Counted from the first letter of the stretch, positions 48,850 to 58,254 are shown. The stretch: 64,000 nt of DNA from Phymorhynchus buccinoides (GCA_017654935.2 CM065700.1:48916491-48980490), one strand, 5' to 3'. The notes: generated from the letters alone by a model not told the origin. Program-made: numbers and translations.

Positions 48850-49341
48850 AGGTACTTGTAGTCACAGAGGCGTCTGTGACATTCGGGTCGCTCCCACCTG
48901 GACAGCGCGTCGCAGCCAGAGGCGCGCCACCTTTTTTTTTGTGCATGCGATTTTTGTGACTGATGAGGTATTAGGTATTATTAGGTACTTTATAGTCACA
49001 GAGGCGTCTCTGTGAAATTTGTGTTGCTCCCACCTGGAGAGCGCGTCGCAGCCAGAGGCGCACCACCCACTTTTTTTTTTTTGCATGCGATTTTTTGTGT
49101 GACTGATCAGGAAGGAAGGGGAGGGGGGTTATTTTGACCAAATGACAACTTTTTCGTTGCCACTGGGATTAACATGTGGTAAGTGCATGGGCACACGTGA
49201 CCTCGGTTTATCGTCTCATCCAAAAGACTCCACGTTCAGACCGTAAGGCCTAGTGCAAAGTGAGAGGAAAAATCCCCTGTACCCAGGTTCGAACTTGGGT
49301 TTACTTGACACAAGGCGAACGCGTGCCACTCTACACCATGT
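48850..49341 (-). mobile_element. tRNA-derived SINE (minus), partially duplicated tail
   Basis: Head at 49341 on the minus strand (GGTGTAGAGTGGCACGCG), B-box region GAACCTGGGTACAGGGG, body CCTTACGGTCTGAACGTGG. The distal ~125 bases occur twice (48855-48970 and 48985-49105; ACAGAGGCGTCTGTGA and TCGCAGCCAGAGGCGC), joined by TATTAGGTATTATTAGGTAC, likely the SINE's short tandem tail. Confidence 0.75.
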
Positions 49342-49544
49342 ACTACACCACTATCTATACATGTTTAATTTTTTTAAAATAATTTAAATTTGGACAAGAA
49401 ATATTTTTGATGTTCTAGTGAACCATGTTTTCAGAAACAAACTATAAAACCAAACATATACCCAGAAACTAAACTTTTGCCATCTTAAAACTGAACTGTT
49501 CATGCGCAATGCGGCAACATACTCTGTGCAGTTTAAGCACGTAT
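49342..49544. other. AT-rich spacer between SINEs
   Basis: No feature recognised. Confidence 0.4.
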
Positions 49545-49631
49545 TCAGAGGATGGTGAAGAAAAAGCGAATAGGAATGGAGGGGGCGGGGAGTCCATTTT
49601 GACCAAATGACAACTAGTGCATGGGCACACG

Positions 49632-49662
<31 letters not shown>

Positions 49663-49779
49663 CATTCAGATCGTAAGGCCTAGTGCAAAGTGAGAGGAAA
49701 AATCCCCTGTACCCAGGTTCGAACTCGGGTTTACTTGACACGAAGCGAACGCGCTACCACTGTGCCACTCTACACCATG
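49545..49779 (-). mobile_element. tRNA-derived SINE, best-preserved promoter
   Basis: Minus strand from 49779: GGTGTAGAGTGGCACAGTGG, where TGGCACAGTGG fits the tRNA A-box consensus exactly. TAGCGCGTTCGCTTCGTGTC and CCCGAGTTCGAACCTGGG (B box) follow. The body is shorter than in 55955-56330, so the copy is 3'-truncated. RNA polymerase III transcription is expected for the family, by analogy with tRNA SINEs. Confidence 0.8.
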
Positions 49780-50709
49780 CAAGCTGGTGTATGCAATGTA
49801 TGAGAGTGTGTGTGTGTGTCCGCCCTTCCACTCGCATACCTGCTCAGGCATTACTGTGCATGGATATGCATACACACCAGCTTGTATGCATGTGTGCAGA
49901 TATATAATGTACTGTATGTGTGACAAAGCAGCACCACACCCTAGGATAAACTGCAATTAAAAAAGAAATGATAAATCGCACATAACATAGTGATATGAGA
50001 ATGGTCATAATATACACTTGGACTATTAACATTAGCGGTGCATCTTTATAAACCAGTGCATACAACATGTGGTCATTACAAAATCAATCATAAATGTAAG
50101 ACAATTACAAAAATTAACAAGTTACAAGATTAAAATGGTCATTAATAGCCGATTACAAAATATTATTCATCACATTTTGATTTAGGTAAAAAATCACAAT
50201 CATCACAAAGTCTATATAAAATTCAAACTGTTAGATCAACAAACCTTTCAGAAACGTTTGATGAAAATACACAAAATCCAGTCGCATTCAACCGACAAAG
50301 CAAAGTATTGTTGTTCAATTCATTCACTCACTCAAAACTTTTCAACTTCTTCTTCCTTTTAGGGCCTTCAGGCAATAATGTTCAACTTGGGATCACACTA
50401 CAAGGCAGGCGGCTCGTGCTCTCAACTAAGAGTTGAAATTTTGAGTTAAAAACTGTCCTCTGCTCTAGAAATGTTTAAAACTATTTACACTGCTTGGTCC
50501 ACTGGAAGCTCAGCAGAGGGAGGCCCCTGAAGTTGTATTTTAAAGGCAGGCTGGCAGAAACAATGTACTCGCTTACATTTTGTTCGAAATTATTGTCTTG
50601 CTGTTGTTTTTTAAGGCACGCAAAGAAAACATTGTATCTACACCAAATCCTATTTTGCTTAACAAAAAAAAGACAATGTGACAATGTGTGGCGGCAGACA
50701 AAAAAACAA
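49780..50709. other. No gene seen
   Basis: CA/TG-rich patch to about 49920, then AT-rich sequence. No coding or structural signal. Confidence 0.4.
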
Positions 50710-51292
50710 GGGGCCGTTTCACAGGGGCTAACGTTACGTAGCGCGAGCACAAATCGGCCAAAACGGTACTAAGAAACGCCTCTTTTGCCGTTTGCCGAAA
50801 ACGTTTTGTGGCTGTGATCGAGATAGCAAGCAACAAACTATTTGAAGTATCATGGGAAATATCCATACTTCCGGCTTTTTTTTAATATCTCGCGTGAGGA
50901 GGCTTGAACTTTAAAAATGGAAGACCAAAACAACAAGCTTGCCACAGCAAATATTCTTTAGTCTATCGTGAAAAAATACGGGATGATTTTAGCAAATTAA
51001 ACAAACAAGTGTTTTGGAGTGCTCTTTCTTAATTTTCATCATGCTAGATGGCATGATATAGTGCACATTTAATTTTCTGCACACAAATAGACATGGGTGA
51101 GAAATCGAACTTTGTACAAACTGACAGAGATAGGATTTATCTCCCTTATGATAGCAACCCTTTTCTCTCTCCCAAAAATGAAGAGTAAGCTTAAAGAGTT
51201 ATCTGACCTTAGCAAACGTTTAGGGTGTTTCTTAGGCCGTTTGGTGTAAGCGTTATTCAAACGGCGACCGTTATCTAGAGAAACTCGACCCA
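50710..51292. repeat. Dispersed repeat C, long copy
   Basis: Starts GGGCCGTTTCACAGGGGCTA with ACGTTACGTAGCG and AACGCCTCTTTTGCCG. It ends GGCGACCGTTATCTAGAGAA then ACTCGACCC. Both ends recur at 56852-57244, around a different-length centre. Probably a DNA element with the middle deleted in the shorter copy; the ends are not clear inverted repeats of each other. Confidence 0.65.
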
Positions 51293-51995
51293 GGTGTCAT
51301 TGAATTTCCACAACTGTGATTTTGAAACAGAACAGCTTTTTCTTGTTGCCTTCTTTCTTTTCTCATCTTCTCTAATCACCAACTACAATCACACTCAAGA
51401 ATATTCTGGAGCCTTCAAATAACAATAATAAATAAAAAGTCAACATTATTGCACTTTCAAAAACAAAATGAGGAATCTAAAAACGCTTCACTATCAGAAT
51501 TGTGTTAACAATGTTCCCTCCTGATTAAACAGACATTTGTACACACACAAAATAGCCCACAACTACAATGAACAAAATCTGTATTGCATGATTCCTGGTT
51601 ATTCCCTCATTTTTCACCATGAACACATCACAAAAACAGTCTTGCATGCACCTTTGGCATACCATCAGCACTTTAACACAAGAACTATTTGCAATAAATG
51701 TAATTGTCATCAACTCCATCTTTCAAAATCCCTCTTTTTAATTAAAAAAAAATTACAATCAGAAACAAAATAAAAACAAAAAACAACAAACATTTACAAT
51801 CAGAAATTAGCACCCGTAGCTTGGATTTACAATTCCCTCTTCTCTGCCTGTCCACCCCCACCCCCTCTCTTTCTCTCTACACCACTTTTCTCTGGACGGG
51901 GGGGCTAGCTATCAAATTTAGGTCATACCAGGCAGCAGAACTCTCCCTGCTCTGATCAGCTTTTCACTGCCATGGATTGTTTTACGCGTGTGTTC
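51293..51995. other. No gene seen; possible distal 3' UTR of HPS4
   Basis: AT-rich, no coding signal. It lies downstream of the HPS4 stop codon on the minus strand, so it could be 3' UTR or intergenic; the polyadenylation site was not determined. Confidence 0.35.
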
Positions 51996-52360
51996 TTCTT
52001 CTGCGTTCCATACCATATGGCCATAATGGGTAAGGTACATATAAGTCCAGTTTTCAGTTTTCATGGTCTCCCCGCTGCGTACAGCCGACACATTCCGATT
52101 TCGGAAGAACTCAAAGGAGAAAAGTTTATTTGGAAGATTTTTTGACAAAAAAGGCAGGAGAACGGGCCAATAAGTCGGAAAGATAGACAGAAAGCAAAGG
52201 GAAAAGGCAGAGTCAAAGCGAGTGGCAGATTAGAGGGACAGAACATCCAGAAGGTGGGGGAACTACAAAAAAAAACGTGAACTATTTTTACGAAAGACCC
52301 TCCGGTATCCCCACGGGGAGAGACTCGTGGAGGGGGCGGGGTGGTCCAGTATGGAGGCAC
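51996..52360 (+). mobile_element. SINE-like repeat A in the HPS4 3' region
   Basis: Plus-oriented copy: CATATGGCCATAATGGGTAA, TCTCCCCGCTGCGTACAGCC, GGCAGAGTCAAAG and CGAAAGACCCTCCGGTATCC. Its right end (ATGGAGGCACGAGGCATCCA) merges with the duplicated HPS4 C-terminal sequence. On the HPS4 strand it supplies an AATAAA at about 52127. Confidence 0.8.
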
Positions 52361-52502
52361 GAGGCATCCACCCTCCGCCCCGACATGCGTGTTGGTTTCA
52401 CAGCAGGGTCGAGCTGTGGTCGGCGTACAGCTTCCTGTCAGCGTACTGGTCCAGCTCCCAGCATGGAGGCACCCACCCACTGCCCTGATGTGCGTGTTGG
52501 CT
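52361..52502 (-). pseudogene. Duplicate of the HPS4 C-terminal coding end, past the stop
   Basis: A second copy of the last coding segment lies 105 bases downstream: LDQYADRKLYADHSSTLL then TGA, against LDQYADRKLYADHSSALL in the real exon. The 105-bp spacing keeps it in the same frame as the real exon, separated only by the real TGA and a spacer reading SQHAHQGSGWVPPCWE. The spacer resembles the end of repeat A. Probably untranslated 3' UTR. Confidence 0.8.
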
Positions 52503-52671
52503 TCACAGCAGGGCCGAGCTGTGGTCGGCGTACAGCTTCCTGTCAGCATACTGGTCCAGGGAAAAGGTCGGGTCGCCCGGGTCGGGGAAGCCGCCCGATT
52601 TGGCGGCCGCCACTTGGAAAAACGTCTCACTGCTAATGCTGCGGTGACCATAGCAACACGTGGTGTGGGTC
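52503..52671 (-). CDS. HPS4: HPS4 homologue, last coding exon
   Basis: Follows an acceptor TTTCAATGATTACAG. Its first G completes an AAG codon with the AA left by the previous exon. The frame then reads THTTCCYGHRSISSETFFQV, then GGFPDP, then TFSLDQYADRKLYADH and SSALL before TGA at 52503-52505. This follows the C-terminus of vertebrate HPS4 as I know it: an ACC-type segment, an ETYFQ-like block, SGFPNP, FSLS, and a hydrophobic Leu-Leu end. It encodes the end of the third longin-type domain of the BLOC-3 subunit. A longer open frame in another register (52061-52699) is a shadow. Confidence 0.85.
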
Positions 52672-52946
52672 CTGTAATCATTGAAAGATTGTCAGACAAT
52701 TATCTATAGATCAAATCTGTGTTGCTTATATGATGCAGTGTGCATACTATCATAAATGACAACATGATTAGCGAACCTAGAATACCCGGTACCAATTTGA
52801 AAAAGAAAAAAGAAAATTGGGGCGGGGAGGGATAGTCACAGTGGTAAGCTAGAGTTTCCTTTAAATAATTTCTTTAAAATGGGTTCCAATTTCATCATCA
52901 TAACTCATTGCAGTCATGATGGCAGATGTGTGCCATCAGGATTTCC
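52672..52946 (-). other. HPS4 intron, proximal part
   Basis: Intron sequence between the last two coding exons, AT-rich here, no feature recognised. The whole intron runs from 55370 to 52672 and contains the MITEs, repeat A copy and foldback element listed below. Confidence 0.7.
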
Positions 52947-53092
52947 AATAGGGCATTTACCGCGTGCCAGTGACCTTGAATTTCACTGAGTTGAATTAGA
53001 AAGGTCAGCGTAACTCGGGCAGAATGAGTGTGGGTAAATTAGTAGTCTAGTATAGAGAACGAACACTTGTAGTTGTAGCAAATGCCCTATTT
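52947..53092. mobile_element. 146-bp MITE with AATAGGGCATTT ends
   Basis: Starts AATAGGGCATTTACCGCGTG and ends TAGCAAATGCCCTATT, inverted terminal repeats of about 14 bp. An oppositely oriented 153-bp copy lies at 53468-53620. Internal block: CAGCGTAACTCGGGCAGAA. Confidence 0.8.
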
Positions 53093-53467
53093 TTATAACA
53101 CACAAATAATGTTATTCAAGGGAGCTTACTGTTGAAAGTCAAAGTACACTCATTCATGTTTCGATTGCTTCCCTTAGACCTTACCTCATAGCCAGTTGGT
53201 GGCTAAAAAGAATCGGAGTTTTTGCTTTAGATACTTTACTAAGTGTGTGGGGTTTTCATGAAAGAGATGAGCAAGCACACCAACCGTATGTGGCTTTTTA
53301 TTTAGTAGACTTGTGCCTTTGCTTTGCAAAGTATTGAGTGTTAGTGATTTTTGTATTCTTAGGTAATTATTTTTCAAAACGTGGCCTGAAGCGCGCGATT
53401 CCTGGGGTCGACGCGCACTATCTGACTGCGACTCCCATGAGTTAACAACATTTACTCATCCTTCCAC
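53093..53467. other. Intronic spacer, nothing recognised
   Basis: AT-rich sequence between two inverted MITE copies. Confidence 0.45.
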
Positions 53468-53620
53468 AATAGGGCATTTGCCACGGGTGTTCGTTCTCTA
53501 TACTAGACTACTAATTTGCCTGCGCTCGTTCTGCCCGAGTTACGCTGACCTTTCTAATTCAACTCTCTAAATTCAACTCAGTGAAATTCAAGGTCGCCGG
53601 CATGCGGCAAATGCCCTATT
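53468..53620. mobile_element. 153-bp MITE, inverted relative to 52947-53092
   Basis: Starts AATAGGGCATTTGCCACGGG and ends GCGGCAAATGCCCTATT. The internal block TTCTGCCCGAGTTACGCTGA is the inverse of the first copy. The two copies could pair in the pre-mRNA as a hairpin with a ~375-base loop. Confidence 0.8.
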
Positions 53621-53627
53621 GACACAA

Positions 53628-53810
53628 TACCATATTTTTCAGACTATAAAGTGCACCTTATTAAAAGGCACACACACACACACAACATTTTTTTTTATAC
53701 AAAATTCAGATTTTGTTATATTTTCTTACTATATTATCAGTCATATTATAAGGCGCAGGGGTCTCAGTCTGGGGGAAAAAGTATCGCCTGATAGTCCGTA
53801 CAATACGGTA
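53628..53810. mobile_element. MITE with TACCATATTTTTCAGACTA ends
   Basis: TACCATATTTTTCAGACTAT at the left and GATAGTCCGTACAATACGGTA at the right are imperfect inverted repeats; AAGGCGCA and AGTGCACC sit just inside. It belongs to the same broad type as 44603-44994. Confidence 0.7.
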
Positions 53811-53937
53811 GTCCACATTTAAAGTCTGCAGTCTGGTTGCAGCATGCACAAGACGTGTCCTGTCACAAGCCAGCTTTTGTCTTGGCTCTTCTTTCATTTT
53901 CAACTTCTGTATTCTTTAAGCTATTTGTACAGTCAAA

Positions 53938-54118
53938 CCCCTATTATAAGACCCTCCATTAAAAGACCTCCTCTGTTTTAAGACAGATTTTTCTGGCACG
54001 GATGTAATGTATCTTACTGTAATTTCTGTATAAAACCAACCTCCGTTATAAGACTCCTCCAGTTTAAGACCAATTTTTCCTGACTTTTTGGAAATGTTAA
54101 AATAGAGGTTTGACTGTA
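53938..54118. mobile_element. Mariner-type MITE, 181 bp
   Basis: Begins TACAGTCAAACCCCTATTAT and ends AAAATAGAGGTTTGACTGTA, inverted repeats with TA edges. The arms contain ATAAGACC / TTATAAGAC. A typical Tc1/mariner-derived MITE structure with no coding capacity. Confidence 0.8.
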
Positions 54119-54344
54119 TTTGGTGCTTCCCTCATTTTTCCCTTTAGTTTCTGCGTGTGTGCCTTACGTCAGAGTTCATTTTGATGCATTGTGTGCATCT
54201 CTGACGGCTTACAAATGCCATCTGAAGCATCGACTTTCACACACAGTATGCCACTAAACACAGTACATTTTCACCCACACATAACGGATTCTTTTTTTTT
54301 TAATGTTAACAAAAATTATACAGAGATAACCCAACATATATGCA
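54119..54344. other. Intronic spacer, nothing recognised
   Basis: Unique AT-rich sequence. Confidence 0.45.
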
Positions 54345-54671
54345 GGAGCCGGGGCAGTGGGTGGATGCCTCGTGCCTCCATACGGGGAGCTGGACGATCC
54401 CGCCCACTCCACGAGTATCTCCCCGTGGGGACACCGGGGGGTCTTTCGTAAAAATAGTTCCCCCACCTTCTGGAAGTTCTGCCATTTTCTTTGACTCTGC
54501 CTTTTCCCTTTGCTTTCTATCATCTACTGTCTTTCTGACTTATTGGCCCATTCTCCTGCCTTTTTTTTTTTAATCTTCAAAATAATTTTTCTCCTTTGAG
54601 CTCCTCCGAAATCGGAATGTGTCGGCTGTACGCAGCGGGGACACCAGTGAAAATTGAAAACCGGACACGTA
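54345..54671 (-). mobile_element. SINE-like repeat A (minus)
   Basis: Inverted copy: GCAGTGGGTGGATGCCTCGT, GATACTCGTGGAGTGGG-type sequence on the minus strand, GGACACCGGGGGGTCTTTCG and ATCGGAATGTGTCGGCTGTA. It is directly joined at 54671 to the foldback element that has lost its left end. Confidence 0.85.
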
Positions 54672-55143
54672 CGATCACCAGGAAAACACCATTTACAGAG
54701 ATCGCAACACTCACTTTGCTCTGGTATCCTAGAAATCAAACCATCAAATCGGCGATTCCTCCTTGGCGGAGATGCTGGAAGTCAAATTCTTTTCAAATGG
54801 CCGTCTGACATTTAGACCAAATCGTTTGCACGAAATTTCCACAATGCAAGCCTTTTTTTTTATCTAATTTTTTTTTTCCGCCCACAACAAAGGAAATAGC
54901 TCCATTATATTTTTTACTGCACTACAAAGAACAAAAAGCTTCAACCACAATGAGTGGCCTCCACCCACCCCATCCAAAATGGCTTCTCTCTCCGGCATCT
55001 CTGCCAAGGAGGAGTCGACGTTTTGACGGTTTGATTTATAGGAAGCCAGAGTAAAATGAGTGTTCCGATCCTTGAAAAGGCTCTCTTTCTGATGATCTCC
55101 ACGTGTTTCTTGCAAAAACTCCTCCGTCAGGGTCCACCTTTAA
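54672..55143. mobile_element. Foldback element family 2, left end truncated
   Basis: Matches 60106-60681 from GATCACCAGGAAAACACC to CCGTCAGGGTCCACCTTTAA, with TTAA at 55140-55143. The outer ~45 bases of the left arm are replaced by repeat A. Confidence 0.85.
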
Positions 55144-55150
55144 AACCACA

Positions 55151-55370
55151 ATGCAGCAGAACAGACTGACAGACAGACAGACGATGGTTCTTACTTGCAC
55201 AAGATGTCAGTAGCCTGCGTCATGGAGCTGAAAGTGTCATGCAGCAGAACAGACTGACAGACAGACAGACGATGGTTCTTACTTGCACAAGATGTCAGTA
55301 GCCTGCGTCATGGAGCTGAAAGTGTCATGCAGCAGAACAGACTGACAGACAGACAGACGATGGTTCTTAC
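55151..55370 (-). repeat. 88-bp tandem triplication of an exon end and its splice donor
   Basis: Copies (minus strand) 55429-55342, 55341-55254 and 55253-55166, plus a 15-base remnant. Each unit has 59 bases of exon sequence ending TTGTGCAA and 29 bases of intron starting GTAAGAACCATCG and ending in TCTG repeats and CAG. So there are three identical donors, at 55370, 55282 and 55194, and two internal acceptor-like CTGTCTGTCTGTCAG sites. Use of a distal donor would read TAA directly after the first exon end. Confidence 0.95.
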
Positions 55371-55479
55371 TTGCACAAGATGTCAGTAGCCTGCGTCATG
55401 GAGCTGAAAGTGTCATGCAGCAGAACAGACGACGACACCAGCTCATTGGCTAGGCTGGTAACCGGGGAGGTCGCTGTCC
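55371..55479 (-). CDS. HPS4: HPS4 homologue, penultimate coding exon
   Basis: Acceptor TATCATGTTGCTAG, donor GTAAGAACC. The first GG completes a glycine codon with the preceding exon's final G. The frame reads GTATSPVTSLANELVSSSVL, then LHDTFSSMTQATDILC, and leaves AA for the next exon. It corresponds to the helical stretch in vertebrate HPS4 that contains a Leu-Met-His-Ser-type motif before the final domain segment. 109 nt; enters in phase 1 and leaves in phase 2, both matching the neighbours. The downstream part is included in the 88-bp triplication. Confidence 0.85.
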
Positions 55480-55494
55480 CTAGCAACATGATAC

Positions 55495-55850
55495 AATAAT
55501 AATAATAATAATAAAAGTGAAGCATTTACATAGTGCACTCCTCAGCCCAATGTGGAGCTCTATGCGCTTTAGCCTTAACAAAAACTTCAAAACCAGAAGT
55601 TCAACAAAGACATATAATCGCTCATACACATGCAAATAGGCATACACCCACCCACACCCACACACATGCACACGCATACATACACATACACAGTCACACA
55701 TACCATTGCATCACCACAATCGCCACCACTCACCCCACCCAAAACACAATACACGATACAACTGTTGAATAAAGCATCAACACTCTCTCTCTCTCTCTCT
55801 TTCGTTCGTTCGTTCGTTTGTTCTCTCTCTCTCTCTCTCTCTCTCTCTGT
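55495..55850. repeat. SINE-like AATAAT element, CA-rich and (CT)n/(TTCG)n tracts in intron
   Basis: (AAT)n at 55496-55514, then a phrase ending in AATGTGGAGCTCTATGCGCT. CA-rich sequence follows at 55620-55700, then CT runs with five TTCG-type units at 55800-55820. These lie within the 373-base intron between two HPS4 exons. Confidence 0.75.
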
Positions 55851-55853
55851 TAC

Positions 55854-55911
55854 CTTGCATAGCTTGGGATGACTTGAGGTACTTTAGATACAGGTAGTCT
55901 GAATAACCTCT
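55854..55911 (-). CDS. HPS4: HPS4 homologue, 58-nt exon
   Basis: Acceptor AATTGTTTGCATTTCCAG, donor AAG then GTAACAG. The frame reads RGYSDYLYLKYLKSSQAMQ plus one G. It corresponds to the Tyr-rich strand/helix of vertebrate HPS4 (a YNFxHYDxIQ-type stretch) that follows the 'NGLEVHL' region. Starts in phase 0 and ends in phase 1, consistent with both neighbours. Short and moderately diverged, so its identity rests on phase, order and aromatic spacing. Confidence 0.75.
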
Positions 55912-55954
55912 CTGGAAATGCAAACAATTAAAAGAAATTATGTATTTTGGTATT

Positions 55955-56330
55955 TGGTATTGAATAGTCACAGAAGCGTCTGTGAAATTCGAGTTGCTCC
56001 CACCTCTTTTTTTCCTTTCATGCGATTTTTGTGTGACTGATGAGGAAGGAAAGGGGGGGGGGGGGGGGGGGGGAAGTAAATCTTGACCAAATGAGAACTT
56101 TTTTGCTGCCACTGGGCTTAACGTGTGCTAAGTGCATGGGCACACAGGACCTAGGTTTATCGTCTCATCCGAAAGACTCCACGTTCAGACCGCAAGGCCT
56201 AGTGCAGAGTGAGAGGAAACATCCCCTGTACCAAGGTTTGAAGTCGGGTTTATCGTGCACAAGGCGAATGCGATACCTGTCACTGTGCCACTCTACACTT
56301 GTGCCACTCTACACTTGTGCCACTCTACAC
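55955..56330 (-). mobile_element. tRNA-derived SINE (minus) with poly-G insertion
   Basis: The minus-strand head near 56330 has AGTGTAGAGTGGCACA repeated (three CACTCTACAC units on the plus strand). The B-box region GACTTCAAACC is degenerate, the body has GCCTTGCGGTCTGAACGTGG, and a G run lies at 56056-56074. The tail reaches the ATTTGGTATTGAATAGTCAC end. Confidence 0.75.
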
Positions 56331-56335
56331 ATAAT

Positions 56336-56486
56336 TATAGGTTAGCCACACAACACATGCATGCACGCACGCACGCACGCATGCACGCACACACGCACAT
56401 ACACACACACATAATTTCTTAAAGAAACAGGGACAAACATTCATTGAGAGAGAAAGAGCGTAACATGTGTGTGTGTGTGTGTGTGC

Positions 56487-56550
<64 letters not shown>

Positions 56551-56675
56551 ATGTGCGTGCGTGCGTGCATGCATGCATGCGTTTGTGTGTATGTGTGTTT
56601 GTATGCATGCATATGATGTAGAGATGTCACACACACACACACACACACGCATGCACCCACACGCACACACACACA

Positions 56676-56719
<44 letters not shown>

Positions 56720-56722
56720 ACT
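56336..56722. repeat. GT and CA dinucleotide tracts in opposite orientation
   Basis: CA/GC-rich sequence to 56415, (GT)n at about 56467-56549, GC-containing TG sequence, then (CA)n at about 56628-56720. The GT and CA blocks are mutual complements and could form a long stem in the HPS4 pre-mRNA, ending 10 bases from an HPS4 splice donor. Confidence 0.9.
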
Positions 56723-56732
56723 CCATACTCAC

Positions 56733-56813
56733 ATGCCTTTCAGCCACACCCTGTGAGTTAGCGTCACTGACAGCAAAGTCCAACTCCGCTAGCTTGGCCA
56801 GAGAAGACTTCCA
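56733..56813 (-). CDS. HPS4: HPS4 homologue, 81-nt exon
   Basis: Acceptor TTGTTGCTTCCAG, donor CAT then GTGAGTATGG. The 27-codon frame reads [20 protein letters not shown], then QGVAERH. This aligns with the vertebrate HPS4 stretch containing HSSLASLNGLEVHL. Phase 0 at both ends, joining ...TVNSL from the previous exon directly to WKSSL. A (CA)n/(GT)n pair lies immediately downstream in the intron. Confidence 0.85.
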
Positions 56814-56851
56814 CTGGAAGCAACAAAGAATGAAGTGAATCACAATAACAG

Positions 56852-57244
56852 GGGGCCGTTCCACAAGGGCTAACGTTACGTAGCGTGAGTGTTCAGGCAT
56901 GCGCCTCAAATCAGGGGTCCGTTCCACAAGGGCTAACGTTACGTAGTGTGAGCGCAAATCGGCAAAAACGGTACTAAGAAACACCTCTTTTGCCGATGTT
57001 TGCCCAAAACGTTTTGTGGCTACTCCCAAAGTATCTCTTGGCGAACTATCACGTGACTAGCATGGGGGGAATACATTTCTTGTTGTTGATTGGTCCATTA
57101 AAGTTTGGTTAAAATAATAAAAAAAATTTGACCAATCAGACAAGAGCTTGTAATATTCTTCCGCAAACGTTTTCTAAAGTGTTTCTTAGGTTTGGCATAA
57201 GCGTTATTCACACGGCGACCGTTATCTAGAGAAACTCGACCCTG
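56852..57244. repeat. Dispersed repeat C, short copy with duplicated left end
   Basis: The left end GGGGGCCGTTCCACAAGGGC occurs twice (56851 and 56916, both followed by TAACGTTACGTAG). The right end has GGCGACCGTTATCTAGAGAA and ACTCGACCC as in 50710-51292. Confidence 0.7.
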
Positions 57245-57769
57245 ATGTCAAACAATTTTGTCCTCTCCCAACCCCCTACTCCACACCCAACCTACCCTTG
57301 CTTCCAACTTCTGCCATTTATAATTGCCTACTCACTGTCCACAATATACAACCTCTCTCATCTCAAATTTTTTTTTATTTCTTTCTTTCTTCTCTTTTCT
57401 TTGTTTCTCACTGATTTGTGTTCACAAATGCATGCCTTGCTCTTTGGTTTCAACTTGGTTGTATCATTTACGCATTGGACTGTAGAGGGGATGTACTGTT
57501 TTTTAATTTTTTGCTCCTTTTATTGCCTGCTTTTTGCTCCTTTTGCTATATTTGCTGTTTTCTTGTTTGTCTGTGTTGATAAAGGCGCATTCACCGAAAT
57601 ATCCAGTAGTTTTGTTTTGTCTCTTGTGAATAAAATAACGTCACTTTACACTCGTCGTGTAGTTGATTGTTTGTTGTATGTTCCAGTGACGTTGCAGTCT
57701 GTTTCAGCTTTTTTATGTCAATATGCAAATGGACAGAGATGGGGTTTAGTGGTAGCTATTCTTCTTCTT
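57245..57769. other. Intronic sequence, no second gene recognised
   Basis: A 198-codon plus-strand frame covers 57245-57841. Its product is hydrophobic and Phe/Leu-rich because the DNA is T-rich. No family signature, and it lies inside an HPS4 intron, so I do not call a gene. Several segments are reminiscent of a LINE-type AT-rich UTR. Confidence 0.4.
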
Positions 57770-58080
57770 CTTCTTCAATCGCTCAGACAGTTTCCTGTCA
57801 ATTATGAGCGCAGATGTGTCATGCTTCCGTTATGTGCCTAAGTAAGAAATAATTAGGCCCAGCATGTCAGACTTCGGCTGGAAGAAATCTTTTCAAAAGT
57901 GTTTCTTGAAAAAAGGCAGGTGAATGGACCGGAAAGGCAGAAAGATACTAGATGACAGCAATCAAAGAGAAAAAGGCAGTGTCAAAGAGAGTGACAGATT
58001 AGAGGAAATCACAAGCACTGAACTTCCAGAAGGTGGGAGAACTATTTGTACAAAAGATCCCCCGGTATCCCCACGGGGGC
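57770..58080 (+). mobile_element. SINE-like repeat, subfamily B
   Basis: Shares TCGCTCAGACAG-type start, GAGCGCAGATG, AGGCCCAGCATGTCAGACTT, GGCAGGTGAATGGACC and AGATCCCCCGGTATCCCCAC with 40080-40348. The distal part is common to repeat A. Confidence 0.75.
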
Positions 58081-58254
58081 AGTGGTTGCTACTGAGCGTA
58101 ATGAGCGACACAGCTCGCTGCGGGTGAGTGGGTCCAAAGTATGGAGAAGAGTTGAGTCTCTGTCTCTCTCGCTCTCTCTCTGTCATTATCGTCCCAACTT
58201 GCCCATTCAAACCACCAATTCAAGTTCCCCATTGTTAATTATTATCCATGCTTG
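58081..58254. other. Intronic spacer with short CT runs
   Basis: Nothing beyond a (CT)n patch near 58155-58180. Confidence 0.45.

Noticed and set aside
51918..52148. Alternative last HPS4 exon (a frame ending SEKLIRAGRVLLPGMT)
   Set aside because: I first considered this as the C-terminus, but it overlaps repeat A and the exon at 52503-52671 fits family sequence and phase far better.
52061..52699. 212-codon minus-strand frame over the HPS4 3' end
   Set aside because: It is the +1 shadow of the real last exon: the spliced frame gives HPS4-like sequence and agrees with intron phase, while this frame reads arginine/proline/threonine-rich sequence and runs into repeat A.
57245..57841. 198-codon hydrophobic plus-strand frame
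   Set aside because: Phe/Leu richness follows from T-rich DNA, no family motif is visible, it overlaps a SINE at its end, and it lies within an HPS4 intron.
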